Assembly (NCBI GenBank): GCA_030844895.1
Contig: CM061223.1
Location: forward strand, 4,340,001-4,404,000
Source: Ambrosia x helenae
Lineage: Eukaryota > Streptophyta > Magnoliopsida > Asterales > Asteraceae
Reading direction: 5' to 3'
DNA: 64,000 nucleotides
Part shown: piece by piece, positions 21,926 through 32,912 of the stretch
How the letters are laid out: the number at the start of each line of letters is the position of its first letter
Position numbering within the stretch: position 1 is the stretch's first letter
Translations under genes and position numbers: made by a program
Notes under the pieces: model-generated
Told to the model about the DNA's origin: nothing
The model's database searches: none
Seen by the model: the letters and a program-made list of their open reading frames with translations, nothing else

Positions 21926-23092
21926 CCCGTTTTTTTCGTATTGGGTTCGGGCGTTTCAAGAATTGCCGCCCCTCGTAAATAACAACCCACTAATCAAACT
22001 CCTAAATCTATATATTTTTTTCCCATGATAAAACTAGAACCCTCAACCTTAGGGGAGGGATACATATACAACATGTATTACTATTGCAGGCTACAAGCAA
22101 CTCTTAAGTTGGTGACTAATTACTAATTAGAGTTGGGGCTCCCAGGCTACAAACAACACTAATTATAGTTAGGGCTGCCACATCGTGTCACATACGATTC
22201 GACAAGACACGTAGACCTAAGAGGCTAGACATGAAGATGGATCCGTTTACAACAAGTTAATGGGATAAAACATGATTTGTTGCTTATTTTTTAATATGTC
22301 TTCATAAGCATTTAATTTCTCTATGAATGTAAAATATAACAATAACAACAATACAAATAAGACAATTCCTTATAAACAAGTGATATTTTTAAACATAATA
22401 AAGTGTCGTAACTAAAAATTTAAACATATATAGTGAGTTTTTGAAAATGTAGATGAGAAAAATAAAGAATATAAAAAGTATAAAACAAATTAAATTTTAA
22501 CAAAATACGGAATGATTAATGTTATAAAATAAGTGTATAAAATTCATAAAAGATTTAAAATTGTAAAGTTAAATCTTATAGAAAGTTTAACTTTTATCAA
22601 ATAAAATAATGAAAGTTTAAACGAAAAAGAACAAAATGTCATGTTGTACATGTCATAGTCTTTATCTTCTTCATTTTCACATGGTGTGCTTCACCAAAGA
22701 AAGGATCTCTTGGTAATTTTAAAATGTATAAAAGGCATCTATGATCTATGGTTGGCTAATGTTTGGTTGTCATGATGCTCAAAGATTTCCACTATAAGAA
22801 GTTTTTTATGGTTGCATGTCATGCTCATAACCCTATTTCTGTTAACAAAAGCCTAAGTGGGGGGACTTAGCCAATTAGGCTTCTTGGTATCATTTATTCG
22901 TTGTACATATGTTATGTTGGTCTAAAAGTATATTTGCTCTTTCCTCTTATCACTCAGCTCACGATTCATTGCACACACACATGTATGGATCTTTAACATT
23001 ATTTTTTTCTATCAAAATTAGTTTAAGTGTTCACTTATAAGGTCAAGAAAATTGGTGTATATAGGAGAATTAGTAAAATGCAACCAAGATAG
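21926..23092 (-). repeat. Large palindrome, right arm
   Basis: Reverse complement of the left arm with a spacer of only about 74 bp (21852-21925). The match ends abruptly at about 23092, where unrelated sequence (ATAGTACGTC) begins. Transcription across it would give a hairpin longer than 1 kb. Confidence 0.92.
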
Positions 23093-23498
23093 TACGTCTC
23101 CGGTCTTCCCCATTTTCCGGTGAAAAGTTCTCGTCTCCTTCAATTTCCCCCTTCAAAACCTGCTCGCAACCGATTGGAAGAAGATATATGTGGGGGATCA
23201 ACAGAGGAGATAAAAATCTTTTATAAAACTTTCGGGCCCATCCCATCGTTTGGACCCAGGAAAGCCTGCGCCCTTCTGCACGGGCTCAACATCTTCGGAC
23301 ACGGTCGGACGTAGATCTCCAACGCAAAGGGCTGTTCCAGCGTGGCAACGGGCGTGGAAGTTTGGACGCGTTGGAGACGGTCTAAGATATTATTGTTTTT
23401 TATTCTTTTTTTATATTTAAAATTGCAACTATACAGCTATAGCTGTGCTTTTCTTTTTTCGATTGAAAATTATTTTATACACCTAAAAACCCTGTAAA
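23093..23498. other. Unassigned sequence
   Basis: Moderately GC-rich, with a 64-codon open frame from 23120 that resembles nothing I know. No element ends found. Confidence 0.35.
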
Positions 23499-23500
23499 TA

Positions 23501-23722
23501 CTCCCTCCGTCCCATTTTAAATGTCCCACTTCCAAAAAACACACATTTTAAGAAATTTTTTGTTTGTATGTGGTAAAATGACAATAATATCCTTAAAAGT
23601 GGTGATTGTGTTTTGTCTTTTATGGGCAAAACTGGAAATTACATATCCATTTTTGGAAAGGGACATTTAATTTGGGACAAACAAAAAAGGAAAGGAGGAC
23701 ATTTAAAATGGGACGGAGGGAG
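23501..23722. mobile_element. Stowaway-type MITE (Tc1/mariner)
   Basis: Ends CTCCCTCCGTCCCATTTTAA and TTAAAATGGGACGGAGGGAG are near-perfect inverted repeats flanked by TA (23499-23500 and 23723-23724). 222 bp. The open frames across it are artefacts. Confidence 0.95.
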
Positions 23723-24014
23723 TAATATTTTAAAGCTGCATAATTTTTTTGTGGCTCAAGAAAACAAAATGGATTCCAAGGAGTGGGCTTTTGTTACCAG
23801 ACATGGTCTGCTTGTTTTCTTCTTTTATTTACTCTACCAAAATATAACCCATAAACCACCAATCGATTCACAACTGTAAACCTTCAAGAATTCAAAGACA
23901 GAACTCGCCATCACTAAGTATGAAGATGGTGCCCCACCCATAATGGCGTGGTGGTCCAGGTGAATTTAGGTGTAGGAAAGGTGAGGGGTTCGATCCCCAA
24001 AGGTGTGTGTAATT

Positions 24015-24305
24015 CAGGCCCGGCTCAAGCCCAAGCCAAATGAGGCTTTTGCTTTGGGCCTCCAAGTTCTAAGGGCCCCATAATTTTCTTAATTTTGATT
24101 ATATATAATAAAAATAAACCTGATTTAAAGCATATAGATGGAATAGCTCAGTTGGTTAGGGTAGGGGCTGTTAACTAGAAGGTCAGAAGATCAATTCCTC
24201 ATTCCAACGAATTTTGTATTTGTTTTTCACTATTTTATTTTTTTATAAATAGGGCCCCGTATTTTTATTTCACTTCAGGCCCCCAACATGATTGAGCCGG
24301 CCCTG
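24015..24305. mobile_element. hAT-type MITE with a tRNA-like core
   Basis: Ends CAGGCCCGGCTCAAGC and GATTGAGCCGGCCCTG are inverted repeats. A perfect 8-bp target duplication GTGTAATT lies at 24007-24014 and 24306-24313. Related in its ends to the element at 19797-20275. Its middle holds a tRNA-Asn-like sequence (24137-24209). Confidence 0.92.
24137..24209 (+). pseudogene. tRNA-Asn (GTT)-like sequence, degraded
   Basis: GGAATAGCTCAGTTGGTTAG gives the 5' acceptor, A box and D arm. GGCTGTTAACTAGAAGGTC holds the GTT anticodon in a typical CTGTTAA loop. The 3' TTCCAAC pairs with the 5' GATGGAA at six of seven positions. The anticodon stem and T stem are mispaired, and the B box (AGATCAATTCC) deviates from consensus. 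It is therefore probably not a functional tRNA. Confidence 0.7.
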
Positions 24306-24345
24306 GTGTAATTAGCCGGTCAAAAAAAAAAGTATGAAGATGGTG

Positions 24346-24988
24346 GGTTATATCTTCTTACCATCAACCACCTTCGTCAGTGGGACGTTTAGAGTTTGGG
24401 GCCAACTCTCAAGGATCTTTGTCTCAGTTTCAGCAGAAGTAATAGTTTGATTGACAAAATCGATCTCGGTTTTTGACAGCCTACCCGAAGTTGGCAAACC
24501 CGATACCCGACATTTGGTTATAGGTCCGGACCTCGGGTCTCGGGTCGGTTCGGGTTTACCCCGGTTACCGGAGACCTAAAAGGGCTGATGGAAAAACTGA
24601 TGAAGACATACCTGCGTGACGGTTGTTGATGTCGTCTTGTCTTCGACTCTCCATGATGTCGAATGGCGGTGGTAGTAGCAAGGCGATGATGACGGCGACG
24701 GCGATGGCCTCGGGCAACTCCGACGGATGAGAGAGTGGTTGGTAGGTGGCAAACTTAAAGGAGAGTGGTTGGTAGTGGGTGGAGGAATTCAGCAATCAGC
24801 AGTGAAGCTTTGAACTTTTAAGAGGGTTTCTGAAATATCTTGCTACAGCTCACTTCTTGGTGGAGGAATTCACTACCTATTTATAAGCTAATGCTTTGCA
24901 CTTTGAAGAGGGTTTCTGAAATAATAATAACAATAAATATGGTGGAAAAAACGATGAGGCAATAAATATGGTGGACAAAATTGTGAAG
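24346..24988. other. No intact gene; repeat B border words
   Basis: 24781-24935 shares GGAATTCAGCAGTGAAGC and GAGGGTTTCTGAAATAATAA words with 13190-13246 and 13820-13860. A CCGACCCG-type, GC-rich stretch lies at 24480-24570. No coding frame is supported. Confidence 0.45.
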
Positions 24989-25005
24989 ACATATTATTTA
25001 CTATT

Positions 25006-25316
25006 TTTTTTTAACGGCCAACGAATCGATTCCGAGCATTCTTGGGCACCCTTTTGCCGAATCAGGTACTCGAGAGTACCCGGGCCACCAATTGCCACCA
25101 ATTCCCGGGAAAACCCGACCACTCACCCGCCCGGAGGCACGACGGTGAAATAGTCGGTAAAACCGGTCGGGATCAGGACTCGAACCCAAGCTAATGGCCG
25201 GGTCATCCCTCATTTCCCATCCACCAATGTCCTCCAAATGTAGCTAGTTGGAATTGAACCCAAGTCTCCCATAGGAAACTTTAGGCCCTCAACCAATTAG
25301 GCTACAAGTGTTGGAC
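25006..25316 (-). mobile_element. tRNA-derived SINE, copy 1 (minus strand)
   Basis: Flanked by a 17-bp direct repeat ACATATTATTTACTATT (24989-25005 and 25317-25333). On the minus strand the head reads TGTAGCCTAATTGGTTGAGG (A box), then GGTTCAATTCC (B box), and the tail is poly(A), seen as T9 next to the left duplication. 311 bp. Same family as 31550-31864. Confidence 0.92.
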
Positions 25317-25363
25317 ACATATTATTTACTATTGCGCAGACATTTGTTACTTAATATATATAA

Positions 25364-25364
25364 C

Positions 25365-25413
<49 letters not shown>
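25364..25413. repeat. (ATA)n microsatellite
   Basis: A run of AAT/ATA triplets directly before repeat B copy 2, matching the longer array at 13856-13935. Confidence 0.9.
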
Positions 25414-25877
25414 TAGTACAATGATTTATCTCATTGTACGTAGACATCCATGTAAATGGTCACATCGTATGATAATTCCTCTCATCTCGTCGTACAATAA
25501 TAATGAAAATGATATGCATGTGAATGGTCTGCCAAACAAAGAACCAAAACAAATGCAAGTTTTGTCTTTCACAATGACAAAACAATAATTTGTTCCACCT
25601 CGTCTTTGGGGCATAATGATAGCCTACACCATCTTGCCTTTCACCCCATCATCTTTCACAAGGGGACAAGGGGAGTTTGCACCATTTGCCATCCCATTGC
25701 ACATTGTGACACCAAGGTAGAGAACTAGAGACGCAACATTTTCATATTTTTTGCTTGCACTCCACATATATTGCACTTTGTAAGAAGTCGCTCCATGTCC
25801 GCCCGCGACCCAAAGATATATATTGACCTTTAGTGGAAGCCATTTATTCCAATTAATTATGAAATCGTTGTTGCAAC

Positions 25878-26225
25878 TGATGGCATTTTAATCTCGATGG
25901 GCCGTTGGTAGTTTGGGCCGATTTACATATTCACGTAAATGGGTTCATGCACAGTGGGATAAAACAAAGATAATTGTTTAGTTTATTTTGTTTTTTGAAT
26001 TAGTGTTTATCTAGTTTGAGTCGGTCTATTGCAATTATAATTGGAGTCAAATTGTATTGCTTGGAAAGCAAGTAGTAGTCCTATATATAGATGGTATAGG
26101 ATCGATAGTTTTGTATCAGTAACTTTTCATCTTTCAAGTTTAATAAAACCAAAAGAGTCGTGGGTTTAGTTCCCCACAAAATTACCGTGTTCGTGTTTTT
26201 GCTTTATATCGATTGTCTTCCAACA
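25878..26225 (+). repeat. 5' LTR of the full-length Copia
   Basis: Starts TGATGG and ends CCAACA. It contains a TATATATAG TATA-like word near 26086 and AATAAAACC near 26142, plausible promoter and polyadenylation signals. Matches the 3' LTR at every position compared. Confidence 0.95.
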
Positions 26226-26227
26226 AT

Positions 26228-26239
26228 TGGTATCAGAGC
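26228..26239 (+). promoter_or_regulatory. Primer-binding site (initiator-Met tRNA)
   Basis: TGGTATCAGAGC, two bases after the 5' LTR, complementary to the 3' end of plant initiator Met tRNA. Primes minus-strand cDNA synthesis. Confidence 0.95.
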
Positions 26240-26406
26240 GGATACGGTTCTGTGATCTCTGCGGTTTAGCAAGTCATAGCTCGTGAACAAGATCAAGCAG
26301 GAAGAACGTTTGGTGACAAACCAATCGAAACCAGAGCCGACGAAGGGTTGTTCCGATTAACAAGCTTCAACTTCTGGGTTAACTCTTGATCAAGAACTAC
26401 GAGGGT

Positions 26407-29400
26407 ATGGCTGACGGAGAGCAACCAGTCAACGCACTGGCGAATGTTCGGGACCATCAGAATGTCAACTTACAATGTCCAAAACTAACTACAACCAACT
26501 ATTCGTCTTGGTCGGTTGTAGTCCGAACGGTTTTGGGAGCTTATGGGTTATCTGAGACGATTGATCCGGTGACCGGGGGAGCAATAGAATCCCGTAAAAA
26601 TCAAACGGCCATGGCGTTGATTTTTCAGTCGTTACCCGAAGACATTCTGTTACAAGTGGCGAAGTATACAAAAGCAAAAGATGTTTGGGAAGCTATTCGA
26701 GTCCGCTTTCTAGGTGCGGATCGGGTACAGAAGGCTCGACTACACGTGTTGCGATCTGAACTCGAGAACTTGAAGATGAAGGAAAACGAGTCCATAGATG
26801 ATTTCGCCGGGAAGATAAGTGCCATTGAGAGTAGGTTCAATAATCTTGGTTCTGTGATTGAACCAGAAACCTTAGTGAGAAAATTGTTTAACTCACTACC
26901 GATAAGGTTTCTCCCGATAGTAGCCTCTATAGAACAGTCGGAAGATTTGGAGTCGATGCCATTTGAAGAAGCCATAGGTAGGCTTAAGGCGTTCGAGGAC
27001 CGAGTTCGCTTGTATTCAGGTAATGAAACAGAGGCATATGGCAAGCTGATGTTCTCAAAGAATGAGGGTCAAGCAAAGTCAAAGAAGATTGAATCTCGTA
27101 AAGGTCAAGGCAAAGGACATGAGTCATCCGGATCAGAAAATAGTGGTCGAGGACGAGGCCGTGGACGCGGCGGCTATCGAGGACGTGGACGTGGAAACTC
27201 CTCTACTAATCGACCCAATAATAATCAGTCACGGGATAAAAGCACGGTGAGGTGCTACAATTGCAATGAATACGGGCACTTCTCGTGGGAGTGTCCAAAG
27301 CCAAAGAATCAACAAGCTAATCCGACTCAAGACGTTAAAGAAGGAGACGAGTTAATGATGGCTTCGGTTATAGCTGGAGATGGAGAAATTATCCTCAACG
27401 AGGAGAAGGTGCATCCGAAATTGTATCGTAATGATCATAAAACCAAAGAAACATGGTACCTTGACAACGGGGCTTCAAACCATATGACCGGTAACAAAAC
27501 CCACTTCACAGAAATTGATTATAACATAAATGGCTTAGTCAAATTTGGAGACGGGTCCACGGTTCGAATTGAAGGCAAAGGTACTATAATTTTCGAGTGC
27601 AAGAACGGTGAACAAAGAATTATGGAAGACGTATATTATATCCCGAAATTGTGCAGCAATATTCTTAGTCTAGGACAATTGACTGAGATTGGTTGCAAAA
27701 TCATTATGATGGATGAGTTCCTCTGGTTATATGAGCATGATGGAGGTCGATTATTAATGAAGGTTCCCCGTTCTAAAAACCGATTATACAAGAGAGAACT
27801 CAAGATCGGAAGACCGGTATGTTTACTAAGCTCTATGAGTGACCAAGCATGGCTTTGGCATGCAAGGCTTGGTCACTTAAATTTTCAGTCTTTAAATTAT
27901 TTGACCAATATGCAGCTAGCCAAAGGAGTACCAAAAATATCACACAAAAAAACAAATGTGTGATGCATGCATGTTAGGAAAACAAAGCAGGGTACCGGTT
28001 CGAAAACAAGGAAACTTTCGAGCTAGCAAGCCATTGGAGCTCATTCACACAGACCTTTGTGGTCCAATAAGTCCTTCAACTCGTCGTGGAAATCGGTACT
28101 TTATGCTACTCGTCGATGACTACAGTCGCTATATGTGGCTTTATGTCATAAAAAATAAAAGCGAAGCATTAGACATCTTCAAGAAGTTCAAAACAGAAGT
28201 TGAGCTCGAAACTTCGCTTAAAGTTAAGGCGCTACGAAGTGATCGAGGTGGAGAGTTCTTAAATCGACTCTTTACCGGTTATTGTGATGAGACAGGGATT
28301 AAAAGACTATTTTCGGCTCCTTACACACCGCATCAAAACGGCGTTGTAGAGAGACGAAACCGTTCAGTCTTAAACACCATGAGGAGTATTATGAAGGCAA
28401 TGAATGTTCCTCGGGATTTATGGGGTGAAGCCGCGAGACAATCGGTGTATGTTTTAAATCGTGTCCCAACAAAAGCTTTGAAGAACACTACGCCGTATGA
28501 AGCTTGGAAAGGGTGCAAACCAAAACTGGAATATTTACGAGTATTCGGGTGCAGAGGCTTTATGACAACTCCACCGGTTGGCGTTGGAAAATTAGATGAC
28601 CGTGGTATCGAAGTGGTTTATCTCGGGTCAGAAGAGGGAAGTGGTGCTTATCGGGTTTATGATCCAGTTCGGGAACAGGTTTATGTTAGTACAAACGTCA
28701 AGTTTGATGAGGATACGGGGTATAATTGGAACAAGTTGGGTAGCATTGATTCGGCAACTTCAGAATGGGTTGAATTTAGAGTTCAAAATATGGATGACTT
28801 TATTCCAAACCCATTTGTTGAAAATGGCGAGAATATTAGCAATGGAACTTTAGATCCAGAATTGGCTGATCATAGTAACTCTTATCATGACCATATAGAA
28901 GACGAAGTCGAGACCGAAGCCGGCGAAAGTGATAGAGAATATGAAGCAACGGCATTAAGAAGATCGACTAGACAACCGGTGATGCCAAAGAAGTTTGATG
29001 ATTATGTAATGTTGCAGCAAGAAGAGTCCTTGTTGTTACTCGATGACGAACCCACACATTATCATGAAGCTAAAGTTCATAAAGAATGGGTTGCGGCAAT
29101 GAAGTCAGAACTTCGTTCAATCGAGTCAAATAAGACATGGGAACTTTGTAATTTACCAACCGGTCACAAGGCGATAGGCTTGAAATGGGTTTTCAAAATC
29201 AAACGAGATGCAAACGGGTCAGTGACGAAGTACAAGGCACGATTAGTGGCCAAAGGTTATGTACAAAAACAAGGTGTGGATTTTGATGAAGTCTTTGCGC
29301 CCGTAGCGAGACTTGAAACCATACGCTTAATTTTGGCATTGGCGGCAAGGAGAAAGTGGTTAGTTTATCACTTGGATGTCAAGTCGGCGTTCCTAAACGG

Positions 29401-30592
29401 CGATTTGAAAGAGACGGTGTTCGTAAAGCAACCAGATGGGTTTGTTATTCCGGGAAAAGAAAATATGGTTTATCGTCTCAGAAAAGCCTTGTACGGGTTA
29501 CGACAAGCTCCGCGAGCGTGGAACGAGAAGTTGGATCTTACTTTAAAACGTTTGGGTTTTGTTCGATGTCCTAGGGAGTCGGCAGTGTACAAGAAATGTA
29601 ATGGAGCTGACTTAATTATTGTGGGAATTTATGTGGATGACTTAATAATTACCGGCTCGAGTTCGAAAGAGATAGAAAGCTTCAAGACACAAATGAAGAA
29701 GGAATTCGATATGCAAGATCTCGGATTATTAACTTATTATTTGGGTCTAGAGGTTGCACAACAAAAGGGTGAGATAACTGTGAAGCAAGAAGCCTACGCC
29801 AAAAAGATCTTAACTATTTCTGGGATGGAAGAATGTAATCCGACAAGATACCCGATGGAACCGCGACTTCAAGTGTCAAAAGATGAAGATGGTGAACCGG
29901 TAGATGCAACTGAATACCGAAGAATTATCGGGAGTCTGAGGTACTTAACTCACACTCGACCCGATCTTAATTACCCGGTTGGTGTGGCAAGTAGGTATAT
30001 GCAAAATCCTAAAAAGTCTCATATGCAAATTGTTAAACAAATACTGAGGTATTTGAGGGGAACCGTAAGCTATGGTGTGAAGTATGGGATCGAAGGAAGT
30101 GATGCATTAATTGGTTATTGTGATAGTAGTCATGCTTCGGATCAATCAGACGGACGAAGTACAACCGGTATGGTATTCTATTTTGGGAACTCTATGATTT
30201 CTTGGAATTCTCAAAAGCAACAAACTGTTGCGTTATCATCTTGCGAATCTGAATTCATGGCGGCTGCAAGTGCGGGATGCCAAGCATTGTGGTTGCGTGG
30301 GTTATTGAGTGACTTAACCGGTGAAGACGAGAAAATAGTGAAGTTATTGGTGGACAATAAATCGGCAATTGCATTAATAAAAAATCATGGGTTTCACGGA
30401 CGTAGCAAGCATATAAACACAAGGTTTCATTTTATACGTGAATGTGTTGAGCGGGGTGCTATTCAAGTTGAACACATTAGTGGAGATAAGCAAAAGGCCG
30501 ACATTCTAACCAAAGCATTACCAAGAGTAAAGTTTGAAGAAATGCGTGAATTACTCGGTATGGTGAACCTGGGCGGCACTCATCGTGATTAA
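26407..30592 (+). CDS. Copia Gag-Pol polyprotein, one frameshift
   Basis: The natural start is ATG 26407 (MADGEQPVNAL). Domain order: Gag; CCHC knuckle CYNCNEYGHFSWEC (27253-27294); aspartic protease with WYLDNGASNHM (DNGA instead of the usual DTGA/DSGA); pre-integrase HARLGHLNF; integrase with HTDLCG, RSDRGGEF and the ERRNR glutamate; reverse transcriptase with YVDDLIITG; RNase H with ALSSCESEF and LVDNKSAIALI; stop TAA 30590-30592. The first frame closes at 27961-27963 and the second is open from about 27953. The break lies in AAAAAAA at 27946-27952, where one base too many is present. No other stop or shift was seen. In an undamaged element this is a single polyprotein that forms the particle and copies RNA to DNA. 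A sequencing error in the A-run is a real alternative. Confidence 0.93.
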
Positions 30593-30601
30593 GGGGGAGA
30601 T
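30590..30601 (+). promoter_or_regulatory. Polypurine tract of the full-length Copia
   Basis: TAAGGGGGAGAT overlaps the stop codon and lies directly before the 3' LTR TGATGG. Plus-strand priming site. Confidence 0.85.
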
Positions 30602-30949
30602 TGATGGCATTTTAATCTCGATGGGCCGTTGGTAGTTTGGGCCGATTTACATATTCACGTAAATGGGTTCATGCACAGTGGGATAAAACAAAGATAATTG
30701 TTTAGTTTATTTTGTTTTTTGAATTAGTGTTTATCTAGTTTGAGTCGGTCTATTGCAATTATAATTGGAGTCAAATTGTATTGCTTGGAAAGCAAGTAGT
30801 AGTCCTATATATAGATGGTATAGGATCGATAGTTTTGTATCAGTAACTTTTCATCTTTCAAGTTTAATAAAACCAAAAGAGTCGTGGGTTTAGTTCCCCA
30901 CAAAATTACCGTGTTCGTGTTTTTGCTTTATATCGATTGTCTTCCAACA
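30602..30949 (+). repeat. 3' LTR of the full-length Copia
   Basis: 348 bp, same as the 5' LTR at all positions compared, followed by the GCAAC target duplication. Confidence 0.95.
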
Positions 30950-31039
30950 GCAACAACCTGACTTAGAAAGAATTGTTCCCACTAATTTAACAAAAATTGT
31001 CCAATTAGTATCACCAAGACAAATACATCTGTCTTATTA

Positions 31040-31299
31040 GACTATAAGGAGTGGTGGTGTGAAAGAAGGGATGAAGCGCCCCATATGACACTTTTAGGTC
31101 CCATGTGAAGGTGGGAAAATTGTGAGGAGTGGAAGGGGGAGAGGGGGAAATGAATAATATTATTGTGTGTAAGATTAAAATAAATAAATAAATCATTCAA
31201 TCAATCAACAATATGAAAGACTCAATCAGATTCAACCATGTGGCAAAAGCAGTGCCCCCACGCCCGTGAAGAATCTCCCCCCCCCCACTCCGGACGGTC
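31040..31299. mobile_element. PIF/Tourist-like MITE (family C), copy 2
   Basis: Same ends as 14478-14746 with TTA on both sides. It reached this position as part of repeat B rather than by its own insertion, since flanks and site are shared. Confidence 0.8.
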
Positions 31300-31549
31300 T
31301 TAACTAAAAAATGTCTTCCGATTACTTGCGTATCTTGACTTAAAGAAAACGCCTCAGTTTAATTTAGAACCTGTTGGTGCGTATCTTGACTTAAAGAAAA
31401 CGCCTCAGTTTAATTTAGAACTTGTTGGTGATAATTTGGTGATAGAATTATTTTTTCATTTGTGCTTCCTTCAATAGGTACCCACACCCTCGAAATTTTC
31501 TGTTTTATTAAATACCTTGTTTTAATGTCATTAGGATGTGGAATACCTT

Positions 31550-31864
31550 TTTTTTAACGGCCAACGGAACTTTTCTGCCCGACTACCCATAAGACCCTTA
31601 AACTGGCGAACCCAAGACCCCCCCCCCCCAAGACTATGCAAGGGGCTGGTCAGGGTAGCCAGGCAACCCGATCCCCCACCCGTCCGAAGACCTGTTGTGG
31701 AGAACCGGTAAAACCCGGGCGAGATCGGAACTCGAACTCCTGACCATAGGTGAGGAGTCATCCCTCATTTCTCTTAATGTCCTCCAAATGTAGCTAGTGG
31801 AATTGAACCCAAGCCTCCCATAGGAAACTTAGGCCCTCAACCAACTGGGCTACAAGTGTTGGAC
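31550..31864 (-). mobile_element. tRNA-derived SINE, copy 2 (minus strand)
   Basis: Flanked by the 16-bp repeat GGATGTGGAATACCTT (31534-31549 and 31865-31880). Minus-strand head TGTAGCCCAGTTGGTTGAGG (A box) and GGTTCAATTCC (B box), with a poly(A) tail seen as T8 at the left. Contains a C12 run at 31618-31629. Same family as 25006-25316. Confidence 0.92.
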
Positions 31865-31918
31865 GGATGTGGAATACCTTGATTATAGAATTTAAAACTA
31901 CTTCACAATTCACATAAT

Positions 31919-32560
31919 TTTTTTTTGTTAAGGATAAAGACTATATCAAAATTAACACCATAGCACATTTAGTAAGCGGGTAACAAGTTGCGTTGTCACC
32001 TCTTTTTGGATAGCAAAAACCTATTCTATTAAAAATGAAACTTTGGTTTCTGACTGTCAAATTAATATGCATCACCTTTTGCACCCGATCTAGAAACCGT
32101 AGGGCTTCGGGGGCATGGCCCCCAAAGGTATCAAAAGCAAAGAGTAAGAAGACATGTTGGTTTTCAGGCAGGCGTTTTTATGTTTAGCAACTTTCTTAGA
32201 TTCAGCTTTCATGACTGCTTGCCCTGATACAAACACCGAATCCCGAAGTCCCACCATAGGGGACACCCCATTAAGGTCAACACACGCATGCTTTCCTTGC
32301 GCCCATCCGAACACAAGGACATTTGCTGGCCGTCAGCTGGACTGTCCGTCTAGCGGATCCGTCAGAAAACTAGCTGGGGCTTCTTTCTTGGCTGAGATCC
32401 CAACCTTTCGCAAAATATCTCACAACGCATCCCTGACTAATTCATGTCGTATTTAAATCCCGACAATTCCTTACAATGTAGAGTGTGTTCCCAAATTTAT
32501 CCAAACAAGCTTTCTTACAAATCGGGCACGACTCGTCAACAGAGAACATGGGGATCATAA
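31919..32560 (-). pseudogene. LINE C-terminal fragment 2 with poly(A) end
   Basis: Minus-strand reading, with frameshifts: a zinc-knuckle-like CPICKKACLDKFG, then ISAKKEAPASFLTDPLDG, LVFGWAQGKHACVDLNGVSP, EALRFLDRVQKVM and a hydrophobic end before a stop near 31968. A T9 run at 31919-31928 is the poly(A) tail of the minus-strand element. It resembles the C-terminal region of plant non-LTR reverse transcriptases. It is 5'-truncated, as most LINE copies are. The diverged fragment 14985-15335 covers part of the same region. Confidence 0.65.
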
Positions 32561-32912
32561 GTCTGTATTTAAGGATATCCAATTAACATATCCAACATAT
32601 ATTCAATTACTTAGTAACTATTGTTTTGTTCGTGAACCATACTAGAAATCCTTGCACTTTTCTGTTGGTCATGTAACTTTTACCTATTTAACTGTATTTA
32701 TAGGACAAGAGAATGTGATTGAGGCCCCAAGGTATGTATGTTTTCAGAATAGATAGCACTATAATATAGTTTATCAAACATTAGGTGAGTTTCACACAAA
32801 ACACTTTATATTATTGCAAACGTTCTTAAAGACACAAGAATTAATGGACCGCACCAATCAAGCCACTAATTAGTCAATATTTATATTGTAATTAATGTAT
32901 TTATTATCTATA
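32561..32912. other. AT-rich interval, nothing recognised
   Basis: Lies between the LINE fragment and the Helitron 5' end. No gene or element end seen. Confidence 0.4.

Larger units (their letters stand above)
23932..24329 (+). mobile_element. SINE, split by an hAT MITE
   Basis: A 16-bp direct repeat AAGTATGAAGATGGTG flanks the unit (23916-23931 and 24330-24345). It contains a B-box-like GGTTCGATCCC and ends in an A-run, as expected for a tRNA-derived SINE. Without the hAT MITE at 24015-24305 and one 8-bp duplication, the SINE would be only about 100 bp. Confidence 0.82.
25878..30949 (+). mobile_element. Full-length Ty1/copia retrotransposon
   Basis: 5072 bp, with LTRs 25878-26225 and 30602-30949 (348 bp each) that I cannot distinguish base by base. 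Target duplication GCAAC at 25873-25877 and 30950-30954. PBS TGGTATCAGAGC (26228-26239) matches initiator-Met tRNA, and the PPT is AAGGGGGAGA before the 3' LTR. Repeat B copy 1 shows the empty site. Identical LTRs imply a recent insertion. The only coding lesion seen is one extra base in an A-run near 27946-27952. Confidence 0.97.
25414..31541. repeat. Repeat B, copy 2 (split by Copia 25878-30949)
   Basis: 25414-25877 plus 30955-31541 reconstitutes repeat B copy 1 (13936-14990) with few differences. The Copia insertion duplicated GCAAC at the break. After GGATGTGG the two copies diverge: copy 2 has a SINE there. Confidence 0.92.

Noticed and set aside
27946..27953. A-run read as a programmed frameshift site in Copia
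   Set aside because: AAAAAAAC resembles a -1 slippery site, but the shift needed here is +1, and plant Copia elements normally have one frame. A surplus base or sequencing error is simpler.
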